This document shows positions 27,821-39,071 of a DNA stretch of 64,000 nt, piece by piece (within the stretch, counting starts at the first letter, position 1; the number at the start of each line of letters is the position of its first letter). This DNA comes from Byssothecium circinans (taxonomy: Eukaryota > Ascomycota > Dothideomycetes > Pleosporales > Massarinaceae), in the NCBI GenBank assembly GCA_010015675.1, contig ML977038.1, forward strand, positions 62,001-126,000, read 5' to 3'. Below the pieces are notes generated by a model, which saw nothing but the letters and a program-made list of their open reading frames with translations, ran no database searches and was not told the origin of the DNA. A program made the translations under genes and the position numbers.

Positions 27821-28810
27821 TCACGTCCTCGTAAACGTGAAGCTCCACAGCCCAACGTTACCCCCCCTCGCGTTCCGCTTGACCATCTGTTCCTCATAGA
27901 CTTCCTTCGCATCGCCACCAACAAGCCCACTACCCAGCTCTTGCAACGCTTCCTTCAATATCGCTTTCGTTCTCTTTTCATCCCAGGTGGGCCCTTCCGT
28001 TAAAGTCGTCAAAGACACCGCCAACTCGACCCGATGCAAGCTTGGCAGATCCAGTCCAGCCAGAGCTTGAAGATTGACGTCTATTTCCCAGCTCTGATTA
28101 TCCTCGAGCTCTAGAAAGTGTTTTTCATACGCAAACACCTTGATCTGGAGCTTCAGAGTCTTCACGTTCGTACAGCCCATGAGGCCCATTCCGCGATGTG
28201 GCACTGGCTCTGGCACGTTGTAACTTGCGATCGTTGACAGGATGTCGCGTTTGTTGGGGGCGATGCCGACTTCTTCATTGATAGTAACAATACCTAGGTC
28301 GAACGTGTTGCATTTCCGGGGGCTGAGGAGTTGGCGAGGAGAGCTGGCGGGAGGCAGAGCAGAGTAGTGTTTGATGTGGCGGGCTGTTGCGCCGCGGTGG
28401 AATTCTTCAACTGCTTCGAACATGACAGCCTTGGAGGCAAGGAACCATGGTCCTTGGCCGGGGAGTTTGCGTTTCCCTTTGCCTTTGCCTTTCCCTTTTC
28501 CCTTACCTTTGGCTGGAACAGGGCTGGGCGGCTCACGGGGGCCATCCGGGCCGAATGGGATAGCGTAGCTGACCGCAGATCGAGTTCCCTTGTAGTTGAA
28601 AAGAAACGGTTGCTTAGAGAGCCACACACAATCGTAGATCTGGTCGCGCAATTCACGGGGAAGGGAGAAGAAAGAGAGGGCGGGAGCGGGAGCTGGTGTG
28701 GGGCATTTTTGGCGTTTCTGGCGTTTCTTAGGCCGGGTGGATGGCACTTGCTTCTCTGGTGCCTGGTCTTGTGCATTCGGGCGGTCTCGGAGCTTGCGCT
28801 TGGTAGGCAT
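27821..28810 (-). CDS. 2EXR/F-box-like domain protein
   Basis: Single exon, 329 residues. After a basic N-terminus (KKRQKRQKC) comes SFFSLPRELRDQIYDCVWL, the hallmark of a large, poorly characterised group of fungal proteins with an F-box-like/2EXR N-terminal fold, expanded in Pezizomycotina. A run of alternating Gly-Lys (six repeats, encoded at 28466-28513 on the plus-strand scale) splits the domain from the rest. The C-terminal half has the usual pattern (NTFDLGIVTINEE, LKLQIKVFAYE, LPSLHRVELAVSL). Function unknown; F-box-like proteins can act as SCF adaptors but no Skp1-binding evidence is visible. The start at 28810 is the only ATG that includes the full domain. Confidence 0.75.
   Translation of the reverse strand: MPTKRKLRDRPNAQDQAPEKQVPSTRPKKRQKRQKCPTPAPAPALSFFSLPRELRDQIYDCVWLSKQPFLFNYKGTRSAVSYAIPFGPDGPREPPSPVPAKGKGKGKGKGKGKRKLPGQGPWFLASKAVMFEAVEEFHRGATARHIKHYSALPPASSPRQLLSPRKCNTFDLGIVTINEEVGIAPNKRDILSTIASYNVPEPVPHRGMGLMGCTNVKTLKLQIKVFAYEKHFLELEDNQSWEIDVNLQALAGLDLPSLHRVELAVSLTTLTEGPTWDEKRTKAILKEALQELGSGLVGGDAKEVYEEQMVKRNARGGNVGLWSFTFTRT
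28466..28513. repeat. Coding 6-bp repeat (Gly-Lys run)
   Basis: Imperfect 6-bp repeats (ttyscy type on the plus strand) encode GKGKGKGKGKGK on the minus strand. Likely length-variable between strains. Confidence 0.7.
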
Positions 28811-29730
28811 GGTTGCAGACTATCAAGGTATCAGTTTGGACAGATCAAAATTGCCGTAGTATTATGTACACAGCTGGGCACTAGCCTTCCTTGGAAACAG
28901 GTGGTATTTTCAGTAGATGAGCTAGATAGGATATGGTTGGGCCTGTAATGCATACCTGTAGATCTCCTTCGGTTGTGGGCAGCTAGCTTTCTTACTTGGA
29001 TTAGGTACCACTTGCTATTAATATGCCGAGAGAGCGCGTTCTACAATCTGGTCTCGATGAAGTGTAGACAATCCCTATTGTTAGAGGTTGTTGGTTGTAG
29101 CACAGTTCGTATCTAAGCGTGACTATTTTGTTGTTGCACAGAGGATGAATGAGTAAACTGGCAACATTGTAGTTATGCCTGGGGGTAGCTCCTTAGCGCC
29201 TCGCTTAGCCGACCGTCGCTTACCTAATAAAGCAATCACTCGGGCCCACTAAGCCGTTTGACCTCTATCTCTCGTACCTCCCACCAGACGGTAGGTATCG
29301 TCTTCAAATACGTATATGCTCACAACAACTTCCAAAACTCCACGTTTGTCTGAGACATCAGTCCTGCTTGTCAGCCTCCATTCGAACCTATCAATGCTTG
29401 CATCATCCTACTCCACTCTTGCCTTGCATAGGGCTTCCTCAAGGGGATATATACCGCGAGGGGTGGTAAGGCTTGCGCAGGATCAGCCCTTCCCTAATAC
29501 CCTGTTACAGCCGATAAGGCGCCCTAGCGTGTGATATGCCCTGTCTTATTAGTAACGATGCTACTGGTTCCAAGCATGCATCGTGGAACAATTCCGTCAT
29601 CTCAACCACACTCAACGCTGTATAGACATCAGGCATCCCTCTCCCCTCTTATATGGAGAGTAATCTCTCGTCTTTGTAGGAATAGCTGCAATTCACTTTA
29701 GGTACAGTTCATTCATTCACTAGCTTCAAC
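28811..29730. other. Intergenic region
   Basis: About 0.9 kb between divergent units. A 72-codon plus-strand frame at 29316 has no support. Nothing else seen. Confidence 0.5.
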
Positions 29731-31521
29731 ATGGCAAGCTCAGATCGGACGAACGATGGCGAGGCACATATCCCGGGGACTGTTCATCTGGTCGACCTGC
29801 TGGGAACGATGAGCGTACAGCACGCAGAAGGAGGTCAAAGGGACATCGTCCTTGTTCCGACTCCGTCTTCGGATCCCGACGATCCATTGAATTAGACGCC
29901 ATCTAGGAAAGCATTGAGTGCCGCGTGCATGTGCGTCTACACATTGATGGTAAGAATGCTGGTGCACGAAATATATGAGAGACTTACTGAATTTGCACTT
30001 CCACCTCACATAGATCGGCATCGCCACTGCTGCTATACATTCAGTCCTGGGACATTGAACGATCTAAATCAAGGAACTGGATCTGTTTTTCTTCCTTATC
30101 AGCAAAGATCCATCCTAACAGTGTACAGCTACAGGCTCCTATTTCTCGGCTGGGGATGCCTGATATGGTAGCCAATGGCTCTTCAATACGGAAAACGACC
30201 AATCTACCTCCTTTCGATTCTCGCAACCCTCGGAACTCAGGTCTGGGCCCCGTACACGAAGACGAATGGTCAGTGGATAGCAAATAAGATCGTCCAAGAA
30301 TTTGTCGCCGCGCCCATCGAGAGTCTGTGCGAGATCAGTGTCACAGACATCTACTTTACTCACGAAAGAGGACGGTATTTCGGGCTCTATGCACTCTTGC
30401 TCGCTGGAAGCAGTTTCTTTGCACCGATTATTGCAGGGTTTATTGCCGATGGTCAAGGCTAGGAATGGGTCCTCGTACGTATCCCACCTAGGATCGTAGA
30501 TGAGGAACGCTAACACGACACAGTACTGGTGTGCCATCTTTTGCGGCATCGGCTTCGTCTTCCTCGTCTTCTTCATGGAAGAAACCAACTACGTCCGACG
30601 CCACGTCGCTCCCTCACCCCCAAGCTCCAGTCGCCCCACGCCCAATATCTCCCCCGACGAGAAGCCAACTGCCAAATCTGCATCCCCCAAGTCCCACCCC
30701 ATCTCTGAACCCACACCAACCCCCTCCAAATCCCGCAAAACCTACCTCCAAAGGCTCGCCCTCTACCGACCTGCCCACCTCGAAAAACCCAACGAACTCA
30801 TCGGCATGGCAACACGCCCGCTAATCTACCTCTCCTTCCCCGTAATCTTCTACGCCGGCTTCCCCTACGGCACAAGCCTAATCTGGTTCAACATGCTCAA
30901 CGCAACCATCTCCCTCCTCCTCACCAGCACCTACAGCTTCTCCCCCTCTATCGTCGGCGTATGCTATGTCTCCCCCTTACTCGGTGTCACCCTCGGCGCC
31001 GCCTACACTGGCTGGCTAGGCGATTACTTCATGATTCACAAAGCGCGCAAAAAACAACGGCATCATGGAATCCGAGCACCGCATCTGGCTCTTCGTCCCC
31101 TTCGACATGATCCTCTGGGGCGTAAGCGTTGCGCATCATGTCCACTGGTTCGGCCCCGTGTTTGCCATGGGCGTTATCACCATGACGACGTCCATCGGCT
31201 TGCAGATTAGCGTCGCTTATTGCATCGATTCGTACCGCGCGCTGTCGGGAGAAGCCATCGTTACGGTTATTTTGGTAAGGAATACGATGAGTTTTGCAAT
31301 CGGGTATGAGATTACGCCGTGGGTTACAGATATGGGGGTTGTAGAATTGCTTTATCACAGCCGCGTTTGTGGGCATGGCGCAGGTTTGTACGATTTTTAT
31401 TATGATTCGGTATGGGAAGGGGTTGAGGGAGTTGAGCGTGGGTAAGCATGGGAAGTATGCAGATGTCATGGCGAAGAGTAGGATGGTGCATCGAGAGGGG
31501 GGTCAAGCGTTGTTTGCTTGA
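29731..31521 (+). pseudogene. MFS transporter (drug:H+ antiporter-like), multiply disabled
   Basis: Starts MASSDRTNDGEAHIPG with the family's cytosolic leader (DIVLVPTPSSDPDDPLN). TAG at 29893-29895 then replaces the Trp of the LNWT motif. TAG at 30169-30171 replaces the Gln of IWQP, and TAG at 30460-30462 replaces the Trp of GQGWEWVL. The intervening frame is otherwise well kept (QYGKRPIYLLSILATLGTQ, IESLCEISVTDIYFTHERG) and still has a normal intron before YWCAIFCGIGFVFLV. An extra A in the run near 31051 shifts the frame before the ESEHRIWLFVP block, and a base is missing near 31355 before AAFVGMAQVC; the proper end is at 31521. All three nonsense codons fit CpA-to-TpA change. Dead as a transporter. 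Family: twelve-helix DHA/synaptic-vesicle-like importers or effluxers. Confidence 0.9.
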
Positions 31522-32134
31522 TATAGGGTCAGAATACGCTCAAGCTTCTGCTTGTTGGGTGGGAAAGTAGTGTTGGGAAGATGGATTGATAGTATTTGTT
31601 ACTCCATGCTAGATGCTCACCGGTATGCAAACAAAGTAAAACTAACCCTATCGTAACCTATACATCGCATCATAAAACATCACGTATGCATCCCTAATGT
31701 TTTGCCGGGACGCTAACAGCTCGTCAGACGAATAGGCTCGAAAAAGCGTTTATACATCGGTAACCCAGCGAGTTGAAGAGAGAGGTAAGCTGCCCATGTG
31801 TCGGTAAACTGGTCATGGTCGGTCAGGGCTTCAATAACAATGTGATTCGATTCCCTGACCGATTCGTGGATTCTATTGATATTGTGAGCCGATTCCCTGA
31901 TCCGCTAAATACTGACGGTACGCGATTGTGGTGCAGGTCATTTGTCTACGTGAGTTGGATCATCATGACTTCAGGTTGTCATTCTCCTCGCCGATGCGGG
32001 GTGGGCTCCTCGATTTTGACGATTTCGGACGGAAAGGCGATGGACTTCGTCTAAACATCATATTAGTATTCGAGAAATCACACTCAAGCTTCCATGACAG
32101 TTCCTCCACACCCTGAGCAGGAAAGTGAGGTAAC
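31522..32134. other. Intergenic region
   Basis: About 0.6 kb. Contains partial direct copies of ccgattccctga near 31850-31900. No gene seen. Confidence 0.5.
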
Positions 32135-33083
32135 TCACGACCGCCGCTTTTCGCCCTCCTTCTTCCTCGCCTCAATCATCCTCAGCATAGTCTTCCGTCC
32201 ATCCTGTGCGTTGATGCGCTGATCCCGCATCGACATGGATATCTTGTGCGTAGCATCTGCCCTCAACAGCCTCTTCAGCAGTAAATGTTTGGTCAGGATA
32301 CAGACGAATACGCCGCAGTCACTGCCGTTCTCTTGCTGTGGCGCATCATCCATGTGTATGAACTTGAGTGGTTTCTGCAGCAGTTGTTCCAACTTCACGC
32401 TCGTGTTGCGCGCTTCTCGGTGGTTGCTCGGCGATAAAGAGTCGTAGTGGAAGGACACGCCATCGATGATACTGACGAGGAGGAGAGACCAGTGTGAGCC
32501 GCCTTCGGCATGTGTGGGATCGGGGCTGTCGTTTATAGGTAGGAAGATGTGCGATGTGTGGCGGAAGTCAGGGAGGGCGCTGCGGAGGGTCATAGGGTCA
32601 GGCGTGTGTTGGAGAAGATACGACATGGAGGGGCGAAGGAGGACTATTTGCGCTTTGGGGAAGGCGCCGAGTTCTTCGCGTTCGATGTATCTGCATTTGT
32701 GAGCTTGTGGCTCGGTGGTTGAGAACGGGTGGCGGAAATTACTCTTGCCAGAATGCGATGGCCTGGACAAAGGGATATTAGTTGGGGTACAGACGGGGAG
32801 AGGAGATGAAGAGTGTACATTGTCAGTGAGCCAGTCGTTCTTGATCGAGTCCACGTCTGCCTTCATTACTGCCGTTTATCAGTCTTCAGGTTCCAGCATA
32901 TGCGCGCTACAAAGGCGGTCGACGACTCACACCGTACATCGTAGTCTGCCGTGTGTTAGCCTACCACCTGCAAGTTCTTACACACGTGCAGATATACTCA
33001 CAAGAAAGGTACGCATCGTCAGGGCTTAGATTATCCCCAAAGTGCTTGAGCGCGCCGTCAACAAACTTGGACAGACTCGGCAT
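32135..33083 (-). CDS. den1: NEDD8-specific cysteine protease (Den1/SENP8-like, Ulp1 family)
   Basis: C48-family peptidase expected to process NEDD8 and strip it from cullins and other targets. Five exons in phase: 33083-33002, 32945-32931 (15 nt), 32868-32819, 32762-32743 (20 nt) and 32690-32135, giving 240 residues, normal for this small family. The catalytic set is visible: GSHWSLLLV (His122), FHYDSL (Asp139), the Gln of APQQENGSDCG, and Cys181 in DCGVFVC. The spliced N-terminus MPSLSKFVDGALKHFGDNLS and the join ND/WL...AIAFWQEYIEREE rebuild the family fold, supporting both tiny exons. A basic tail (KKEGEKRRS) ends the protein. NEDD8 rather than SUMO specificity is inferred from size and overall form; Ulp1 proteins are usually larger. 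Confidence 0.88.
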
Positions 33084-33525
33084 TGTGAGGATTGCGGTTG
33101 CCCCGCTATCGATTTGGAGACCTCACAGAATGTGGGCGAAAGGAGAAAAGCCGTTGAGGAGTCGAGGTAGTGTCAAAAGAGGTGCCTGGGAGTTATGTCG
33201 TAAGCAGGGAATATAAGGCTGCGGTTGTACAATGAGGGCACAAAGGTAGCGTGCCGAGGCGGGCGTGGTGGTGGGGCAGGGATGTGTTGAGGGTGGAGTG
33301 ACGTTGTTGCCTTGTCGGAGGATTTGAAGCGTGCGTGGAATGTGATAGGTCAATTCTTCATCTCTCAGAAAGCCCGCCAGAAGACGTGTATCTACCTATG
33401 TGATATATCGGCATTGTTTTCATTCTTTGTTTTCACCTTGATTGCTGGCTCGACCCAAACCAACTCTGTCTACACATGGCCGCCCAGATGTCGCTTTTGT
33501 GATTCTTCTTACCTCCTGAACATCG
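33084..33525. other. Intergenic region
   Basis: Promoter side of the Den1-like gene and 3' side of the aminotransferase, both minus strand. No gene seen. Confidence 0.5.
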
Positions 33526-34931
33526 TCACGGCAGCTGGTCAACAGTCTTATCGTCCCCATTCGCCTTGTTTGAACCCCAAATATCTGGCTTCTCCACCTT
33601 GTACAGCCAACCCTGAGTGTCCTCGATTTTCCCTTGCTGAATACTTTTGAGCGTTGTCAGCAGCTTGACGCACACAGGTCCGGGTTCGTTGGAGCCGCTG
33701 ATATAGGTGATCTTGTCATTCCTTGACTCAAGATTGATGGATTTTATGGGTACAAGCGCTGCTGCAGTTCCTGCTGCGAGAACTTCGTCGAATTCTCTCA
33801 ACTCCTCGTAGGGGATCTATGGAGGCTTAGTGGCATTGCTGGAGATGGAATTTGGGGACAGCAAACCTCTCGTGATTCAGTTTCCCAACCGAATGACTCT
33901 CCAATCTTCAAGACACTGTCGCCTGTGACACTCTTGATGACGTTCTTGCTGCTCGACGTGACAAGCTTGATCTTGTCACCATTCTTCTTCACGCCGATGA
34001 AAGCCGATGTTGAGAATTCGTCAATGACAGATCTAGTCTTGCTATCCAAGTGCAGGGTGATGCCGTAGCCAGCTTTGTGCGCTTTTTCACTCCACCGCAG
34101 TACTGGCGCGTAGTTGCCGCCAATCTTCGCTGATCCGGTGCCTTCCGGTGCCGCACGGTCGAATTGCTCGAGGATCAGAGCATCGACAGGATTCACGCCG
34201 TGGTAGACACCCGTAGGGATAACGTAGACACAAAACGTGTATTCCTCAGGTGGGTTCAGACCAAGCTGGGCAGAGCTTCCGAACAACAATGGCCGCACAT
34301 ACATGGCAGCACCGGTCTCGTGCGGAGGCACATACGCAGCGTTCATGCCCACGGCGAGCTTACAGCACGCGAGAAAATGGTCGACAGGGACCTCGGGGAT
34401 GGAGATGTAAGAGGCGGAGTGCTGCATACGCTCGGCGTTCTTGTTGGGGCGGAAGATGTTGATATTGCCTGTTGGGTCGCGGAAGGCTTTAAGCCCTTCG
34501 TAGCATTGCTGACCGTAATTCAAACCAGGGGCCATGCCGTGTAGCCTGAGATAGGGATCCTCGATGAATTGGGGTGGTGTCCATTTCCCCTCCTTGACGG
34601 AATAGTGGGACTCTACATGACCGGCAACTGTATGCGGTCAGTATATAGTCAATTCCTTTCCATAGCGGTGTCCGCTTTTCATCGAATTCTCCATTATTTT
34701 CTACTTCGTGGAGAGAATTCCCTGCTTCAGGTGGAGTCGGGAGAATTCAACTTTGAAGATGGAGATAAGAGTATGCACTGGGAAGATCATGGCCATACCT
34801 TCTCGGATCTTGAAGCCAACGTTGCTCCAGTCTGTACAAAATTAGCAGATGTCTTAATACCATTTTAAAAAGCGACATGATGCCATTGACGCACCAATTG
34901 TGTTTACAGGGGGGGGTGGGAAGTCAGACAT
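33526..34931 (-). CDS. Class IV aminotransferase, branched-chain (BCAT)-like
   Basis: PLP enzyme of the branched-chain aminotransferase fold. Four exons: 34931-34895, 34831-34799, 34627-33867 and 33816-33526 (introns 63, 171 and 50 bp), giving 373 residues. Conserved marks: HGMAPGLNYGQQCYEGLKAF (about 54-73), YVRPLLFGS, the PLP lysine in SAKIGGNYAPVL (Lys191), and SGSNEPGPVCVKLL near the end. Departure from the housekeeping enzymes: at residues 226-233 it reads DEFSTSAF where standard BCATs have an EVGTMN-type PLP-phosphate loop. That places it in a BCAT-like fungal branch, some members of which serve secondary metabolism, so Leu/Ile/Val turnover should not be assumed. No mitochondrial presequence is visible (MSDFPPPPVNTIDWSNVGF). 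The first two exons were recovered by splice phase. Divergent from the Erv2-like gene. Confidence 0.88.
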
Positions 34932-35384
34932 GATAAAATGAGGTTGTGAAGGTTGTGGTCCAAAGCCCAGCGTCGTCCCACACAAAAGTTAGAAATTCGA
35001 GCGCATACAGAGGCTGCGTAGTGACGAGCCAGCGATATCGGCGGCAACCGGAGCTACCGGCGATATCCTTGATTCGCCGCTACAATACACCAAGCTCCAG
35101 CTGCTGGCGCCAGCCTTTGCAGGATACCCATCGTTTGGTCATTGACCCGTCTTCAATTTTCCACATGTAGTTTCTGCAAGGGGTGCAGACATCGCGTTTG
35201 CGGATGGCTAGTCTAGCCGAGCGTTGTGAAGCTCAATAGGAATGACCCTTGGCGGCGTGAGAATCATTTGAAACGGAAATTTAAGCCCACCATCATCAGG
35301 CGTCAACCTCGACAGTCTCCGCTGTTATAACACCACAATCGCAGCTCTGGGAGCATATTCCTACCTCAAACATCGATATCAAAC
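34932..35384. other. Divergent promoter, aminotransferase / Erv2-like
   Basis: 453 bp shared upstream region. No gene seen. Confidence 0.5.
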
Positions 35385-36065
35385 ATGGCCCCTCCGGCCG
35401 CGAAGAGCCGCTTCGTACTTCTTGCCGTCTTCATCGCCGCGTTATTTTTGTTCGTCCGCCTCGAAGGCCACAGAGCAGCCCCTGGGCAGCCGTCTCCAAT
35501 TGAGCAGGCGAAGAAAGCCGCATCAAGCACACCTTCCGGCGGACCTTCTAGCGGTGCAGCGCTGACGGGACATGCGATTGCCCCTAAGCTCGGGAATGCT
35601 ACGGCAAAGTACGTCTTTGAGCAAACATCTCGGCGCATGACTGACGGATTTCTCCTCGCAGGGCAGAACTCGGTCGCGCCGCATGGAAAGTCCTCCACAC
35701 GACATTTGCACGCTTCCCCGAGAAGCCCACCCCAGACGAGAAGGAAGCGCTACGGTCATACGTACACTTGTTCCAGCGGCTATACCCATGGTACGGCACG
35801 CGTCCTATGGCGTTCTTGCAGTGGAAAGCATGCGCAGGCTAACTGTGTTTGCAGCGGAGACTGTGCTGAGCACTTCGGGAAGATCCTAGCCAAATACCCC
35901 CCTCAGGTCTCGTCGCGGTCGGCGGCTGCCATGTGGGGCTGTATGGTGCACAACATGGTCAACAAGCGCCTGAAGAAGCCCGAGTTCAACTGCGAAAATA
36001 TCGGGGATGCGTACGACTGCGGATGTGGGGAGGATGACGCGAAAGACAAGGAAAAGAGCGAGTAG
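35385..36065 (+). CDS. ERV2: FAD-linked sulfhydryl oxidase, Erv2-like (ER)
   Basis: Erv/ALR enzyme that makes disulfides with oxygen as acceptor. Three exons: 35385-35608, 35662-35790 and 35855-36065, giving 187 residues. The N-terminus has one hydrophobic segment (FVLLAVFIAALFLFV) with no mitochondrial presequence, pointing to an ER-lumenal, Erv2-type enzyme. After splicing, ELGRAAWKVLHTTFARFP and SYVHLFQRLYPC begin the FAD-binding helical bundle. The active site CGDC (Cys118, Cys121) is split across the second intron. MWGCMVHNMVNKRL carries the HxxxN flavin-contact motif. The tail (FNCENIGDAYDCGCG) has a cysteine trio that could be the shuttle pair, as in Erv2. Unspliced frames lose the active site, so both introns are needed. 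Confidence 0.92.
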   Translation: MAPPAAKSRFVLLAVFIAALFLFVRLEGHRAAPGQPSPIEQAKKAASSTPSGGPSSGAALTGHAIAPKLGNATAKYVFEQTSRRMTDGFLLAGQNSVAPHGKSSTRHLHASPRSPPQTRRKRYGHTYTCSSGYTHGTARVLWRSCSGKHAQANCVCSGDCAEHFGKILAKYPPQVSSRSAAAMWGCMVHNMVNKRLKKPEFNCENIGDAYDCGCGEDDAKDKEKSE

Positions 36066-37211
36066 CTCGCATAAAACCCCGGAGGCGGCTTCGCTAGGAC
36101 ATGAGCAACACAGAGACATGTATTCGGCAGGAAATGAGGCGCAGGTCGAGGCCGATCTTGAAAGATACTATAGAGCTGAGAATACAGTCGGCGAGCAACA
36201 CTGGAGGAGGGGCGCAAAGATCCTGGAGACTTAAGAGTCATCCCTGAGTGTATGTGCAAAAGCAAACACGAGCATGCTTTGCAGATGCAGATGCAGATGC
36301 GGGATGGAACCGCGAAGGTCACAGAGAGGGAGATGTTTGCTCTTCGCACAGTGATTTTCAAGTCACTCGGTACACGAAGGTGACGGGAAGGGTGGACTCT
36401 GGGGATCCGCGAGGTCACGTCAGCGGGTGTCATAAAGACATGTCTCAGATATCGACGACATTTGTAGGGAGATATGGCGAGCAAGTGGTGTGCGCAAGAA
36501 TAGCACCGCACCGGTAGTGCCGGACTCGAGACGGCAAATGGGAGCTCACGCGCTCAGCCGACCAGGGGCAGGTTCGGGGCTTCTCAGGAGCAGAGCAGAG
36601 CACAAGCGGCGCAGACAAGTGACAGCTTCCTCGTTGCGTTATAGTAATTTGCGAGGCCCAATAGGTGATCGTTTACTTGCGACGCCGCGCATTGTTCCCA
36701 AATGGACGTCGTTCCAAGTCGGCGTCATGCTGTCAAGATGCTATTGTGAAGGATGCATAACACTAGCACCACGTCGAGATGGCGGCGAGTGTTCCCTCCC
36801 CTCCCCTCCCCTCGGTGACGTCTGCGTTCTGTGCCGTGCCGTAAGGCGCTCCAAGGTTCGGCGCGTGATTATTTTAAGACTTCAATGTTGGGCGGCTCAT
36901 GCTCATGGTGGCTGCAGGCTGCATGCGCGCTTGAGGGCTGATGCAGGGGCAGGGGCAGCCCGTCGCTGCAAGCGAATGGCGGCCACTATCCGTAACTAGC
37001 GCCACAAAAGTCGTGTTTGATGAGCGACTGAAACTGGCACAGACAGGCCCAACACCATCCTTCCCCCCCTTCCCCCCTCCCCGCGCCGCAGCAATCGATA
37101 CAGCATGACCGTCGCCCCGGTCTGAACCTCACCGACTCCTCTTCATCTACCGTTGAGAGCCCGCCAGCTGTTCACCGCCAGTCTGCATTGCTATCGACGC
37201 TCTCCGCCATC
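36066..37211. other. Intergenic region with CT-rich tracts
   Basis: About 1.1 kb. CCCTCC repeats at 36793-36813 and C/T tracts at 37060-37083 precede the LYAR-type gene and are typical of fungal promoters. No gene seen. Confidence 0.5.
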
Positions 37212-39071
37212 ATGGTTTCGTTCTCCTGCGAGGTATGTTTATTTACTATTGCTACCCGGCACTCACGCTGCCCGATTGGACCCTTCCGCCCCTGCCCGGA
37301 TGCACCGCGACGGACAGATGAACGACGGACGGACAGACGCTGACTGCGAACTGCTGCGAACAGAACTGTGGGGATGTGCTCACGAAGAAGAAGCTTGATG
37401 GCCACCGCAACCAGTGCTATGGCGCCTCCTTCACCTGTCTGGACTGCATGCAACACTTCCAGGGCACATCGTACAAAACACATACGGTATGCCTCACTCT
37501 CTTCAATATATATTATTGCCTCTCTTCCTCTTTACATATCTTTCTCTCAACATGGCATTGTGTTGCATGTCGGGTAGCGCACATCTTGCGCGACGTAAAC
37601 ATGCGCGTCGTCCCGCATGACGTGGGCGCTGGGCTGACCACCGCAGTCCTGTATTTCCGAAGACCAAAAATACCAAGGGAAGCTGTACAAGGACAAGAAG
37701 AAGCCCCAGCACCAAAAGAACGACAGCGCCCAGCAGTACAACAGCCAGGCACTCGTTCCGCACGCCTACGTCGAAGATGCCCCCGATGTTGACACCGTCG
37801 CCCTCGTCGATGCCCCTCCCCGCGCACCCACTCCCCCGCCTGCCGCAAACTCTCTAGGTTACGAAGAGCGTGCTGCGCTCCCGCCGGTCAATGTCTTCGA
37901 CTTCCTAGACACCTCACAGACCCCGAACCCCTCCCGCGTGCATCTGCCCGTCGATGAATCGCGCATGATCGAAGACAGCATACCCCCCGCGTATGAGGAG
38001 GAGCCTCAAAGAACCTTATTTGATGTAATGAAGTTCCAGGTTGCCGACGACGAGGACTATGCGCGCAACGGCTTCGCGTATGGCGACGAACCCATCAGGC
38101 CTACCAATGAACGGTTTGACTCTTCGTACAACATTCGCGAGCAGGAGCCCCATATGAGCTATGTCACGCCCGCTCCGAAATCCAAGCACAACCGAACCAA
38201 GTCTCGCGACAAGGATATTGACACCACAATCAGGAAAGAGGAGAGGAAGCGTAAGCGCAACTCGCCGCCCGAGCTGGACATGTCGCTCGTCCGCACCCAG
38301 CAAGAGAGGGATGTGATGATGGACGATGCCCCGCCGATGCTCCACTCCGGTCTTACCGGGGGACTCAATCGACTGTTGGCTCGCAACGAATTCCCCCCAT
38401 CCCCGGAATACTCGGGCGGATACGAAAACTCACCCCTGAGCCCAATGAAACGTGCCAAGCAAGGCGCCTCGAAAGCATTCATCCGCGCGCAAAGACAGCT
38501 CGATCTTCACCAAGAGAAGGAACGCAAGGCCGAACTCAAGGAAACAAAGAAGGATAAAGAGCGTGGGCGTGAGCGAGAGCGAAAAGAACGCAAAGCCAGC
38601 AATGCACTTGTGAAGATTCGACCCAAGATCAAGAACAGGGATGATTCTGCACGGGAGGGCCGGAAGATTCGTGAAGTTCGTCGCCGCCGCCAATACTCTT
38701 CGTCCGTGTCACCCGCGCGTGGTTCCAAACCAATGAAGGCCATCGAATATCATCCATCTCGCTCTCATTCGCCGGGCGCCGACGGGAACAATCAATTGAT
38801 CGTTCGTCCCAATGGAGATGTTGTGCCTGTGAAGACGGAACATGAGGCCCGCGCTGAGCTGTTCATGTCTTTCGTCAACAAAGGCCCCGATTCTGAACGT
38901 GGTATGAGCATCAACAAGACGTTGAAGCGATACCACCGCGAGCGATCTGACAGCTGGGACCGAGGCGTTTCCAAAGCCGACGAAGAGAAGGAATTGTGGA
39001 AGAGCATTCGTTTGAAGCGCAACGACCGAGGCGAGATTGTCCTTTTCTTTGCGCCACCAGAGGCCGCGTGA
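37212..39071 (+). CDS. LYAR-type C2HC zinc-finger nucleolar protein
   Basis: Three exons: 37212-37232 (seven codons), 37364-37486 and 37647-39071, giving 522 residues; introns of 131 and 160 bp. The spliced N-terminus MVSFSCENCGDVLTKKKL, followed by DGHRNQCYGASFTCLDC and a second HTSC unit, is the LYAR zinc finger; it exists only when both introns are removed. LYAR proteins are nucleolar factors in pre-rRNA processing and growth control. The body has an acidic/Pro middle, then KEERKRKRN, a long charged helix (EKERKAELKETKKDKERGRE) and Arg-rich patches. It closes with a compact domain, ARAELFMSFVNKGPDSERG ... LWKSIRLKRNDRGEIVLFF, that looks conserved. The start codon is certain from the finger. 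Confidence 0.9.

Noticed and set aside
28331..28948. 205-codon plus-strand frame
   Set aside because: Antisense to the F-box-like gene and shaped by its 6-bp repeat.
29731..31521. Reading the MFS region as two or three short genes
   Set aside because: The pieces are contiguous parts of one known family in order, separated only by nonsense codons and single-base shifts.
35903..36511. 202-codon minus-strand frame
   Set aside because: Largely antisense to the Erv2-like gene; composition of a chance frame (Ser/Arg/Cys mix), no domain.
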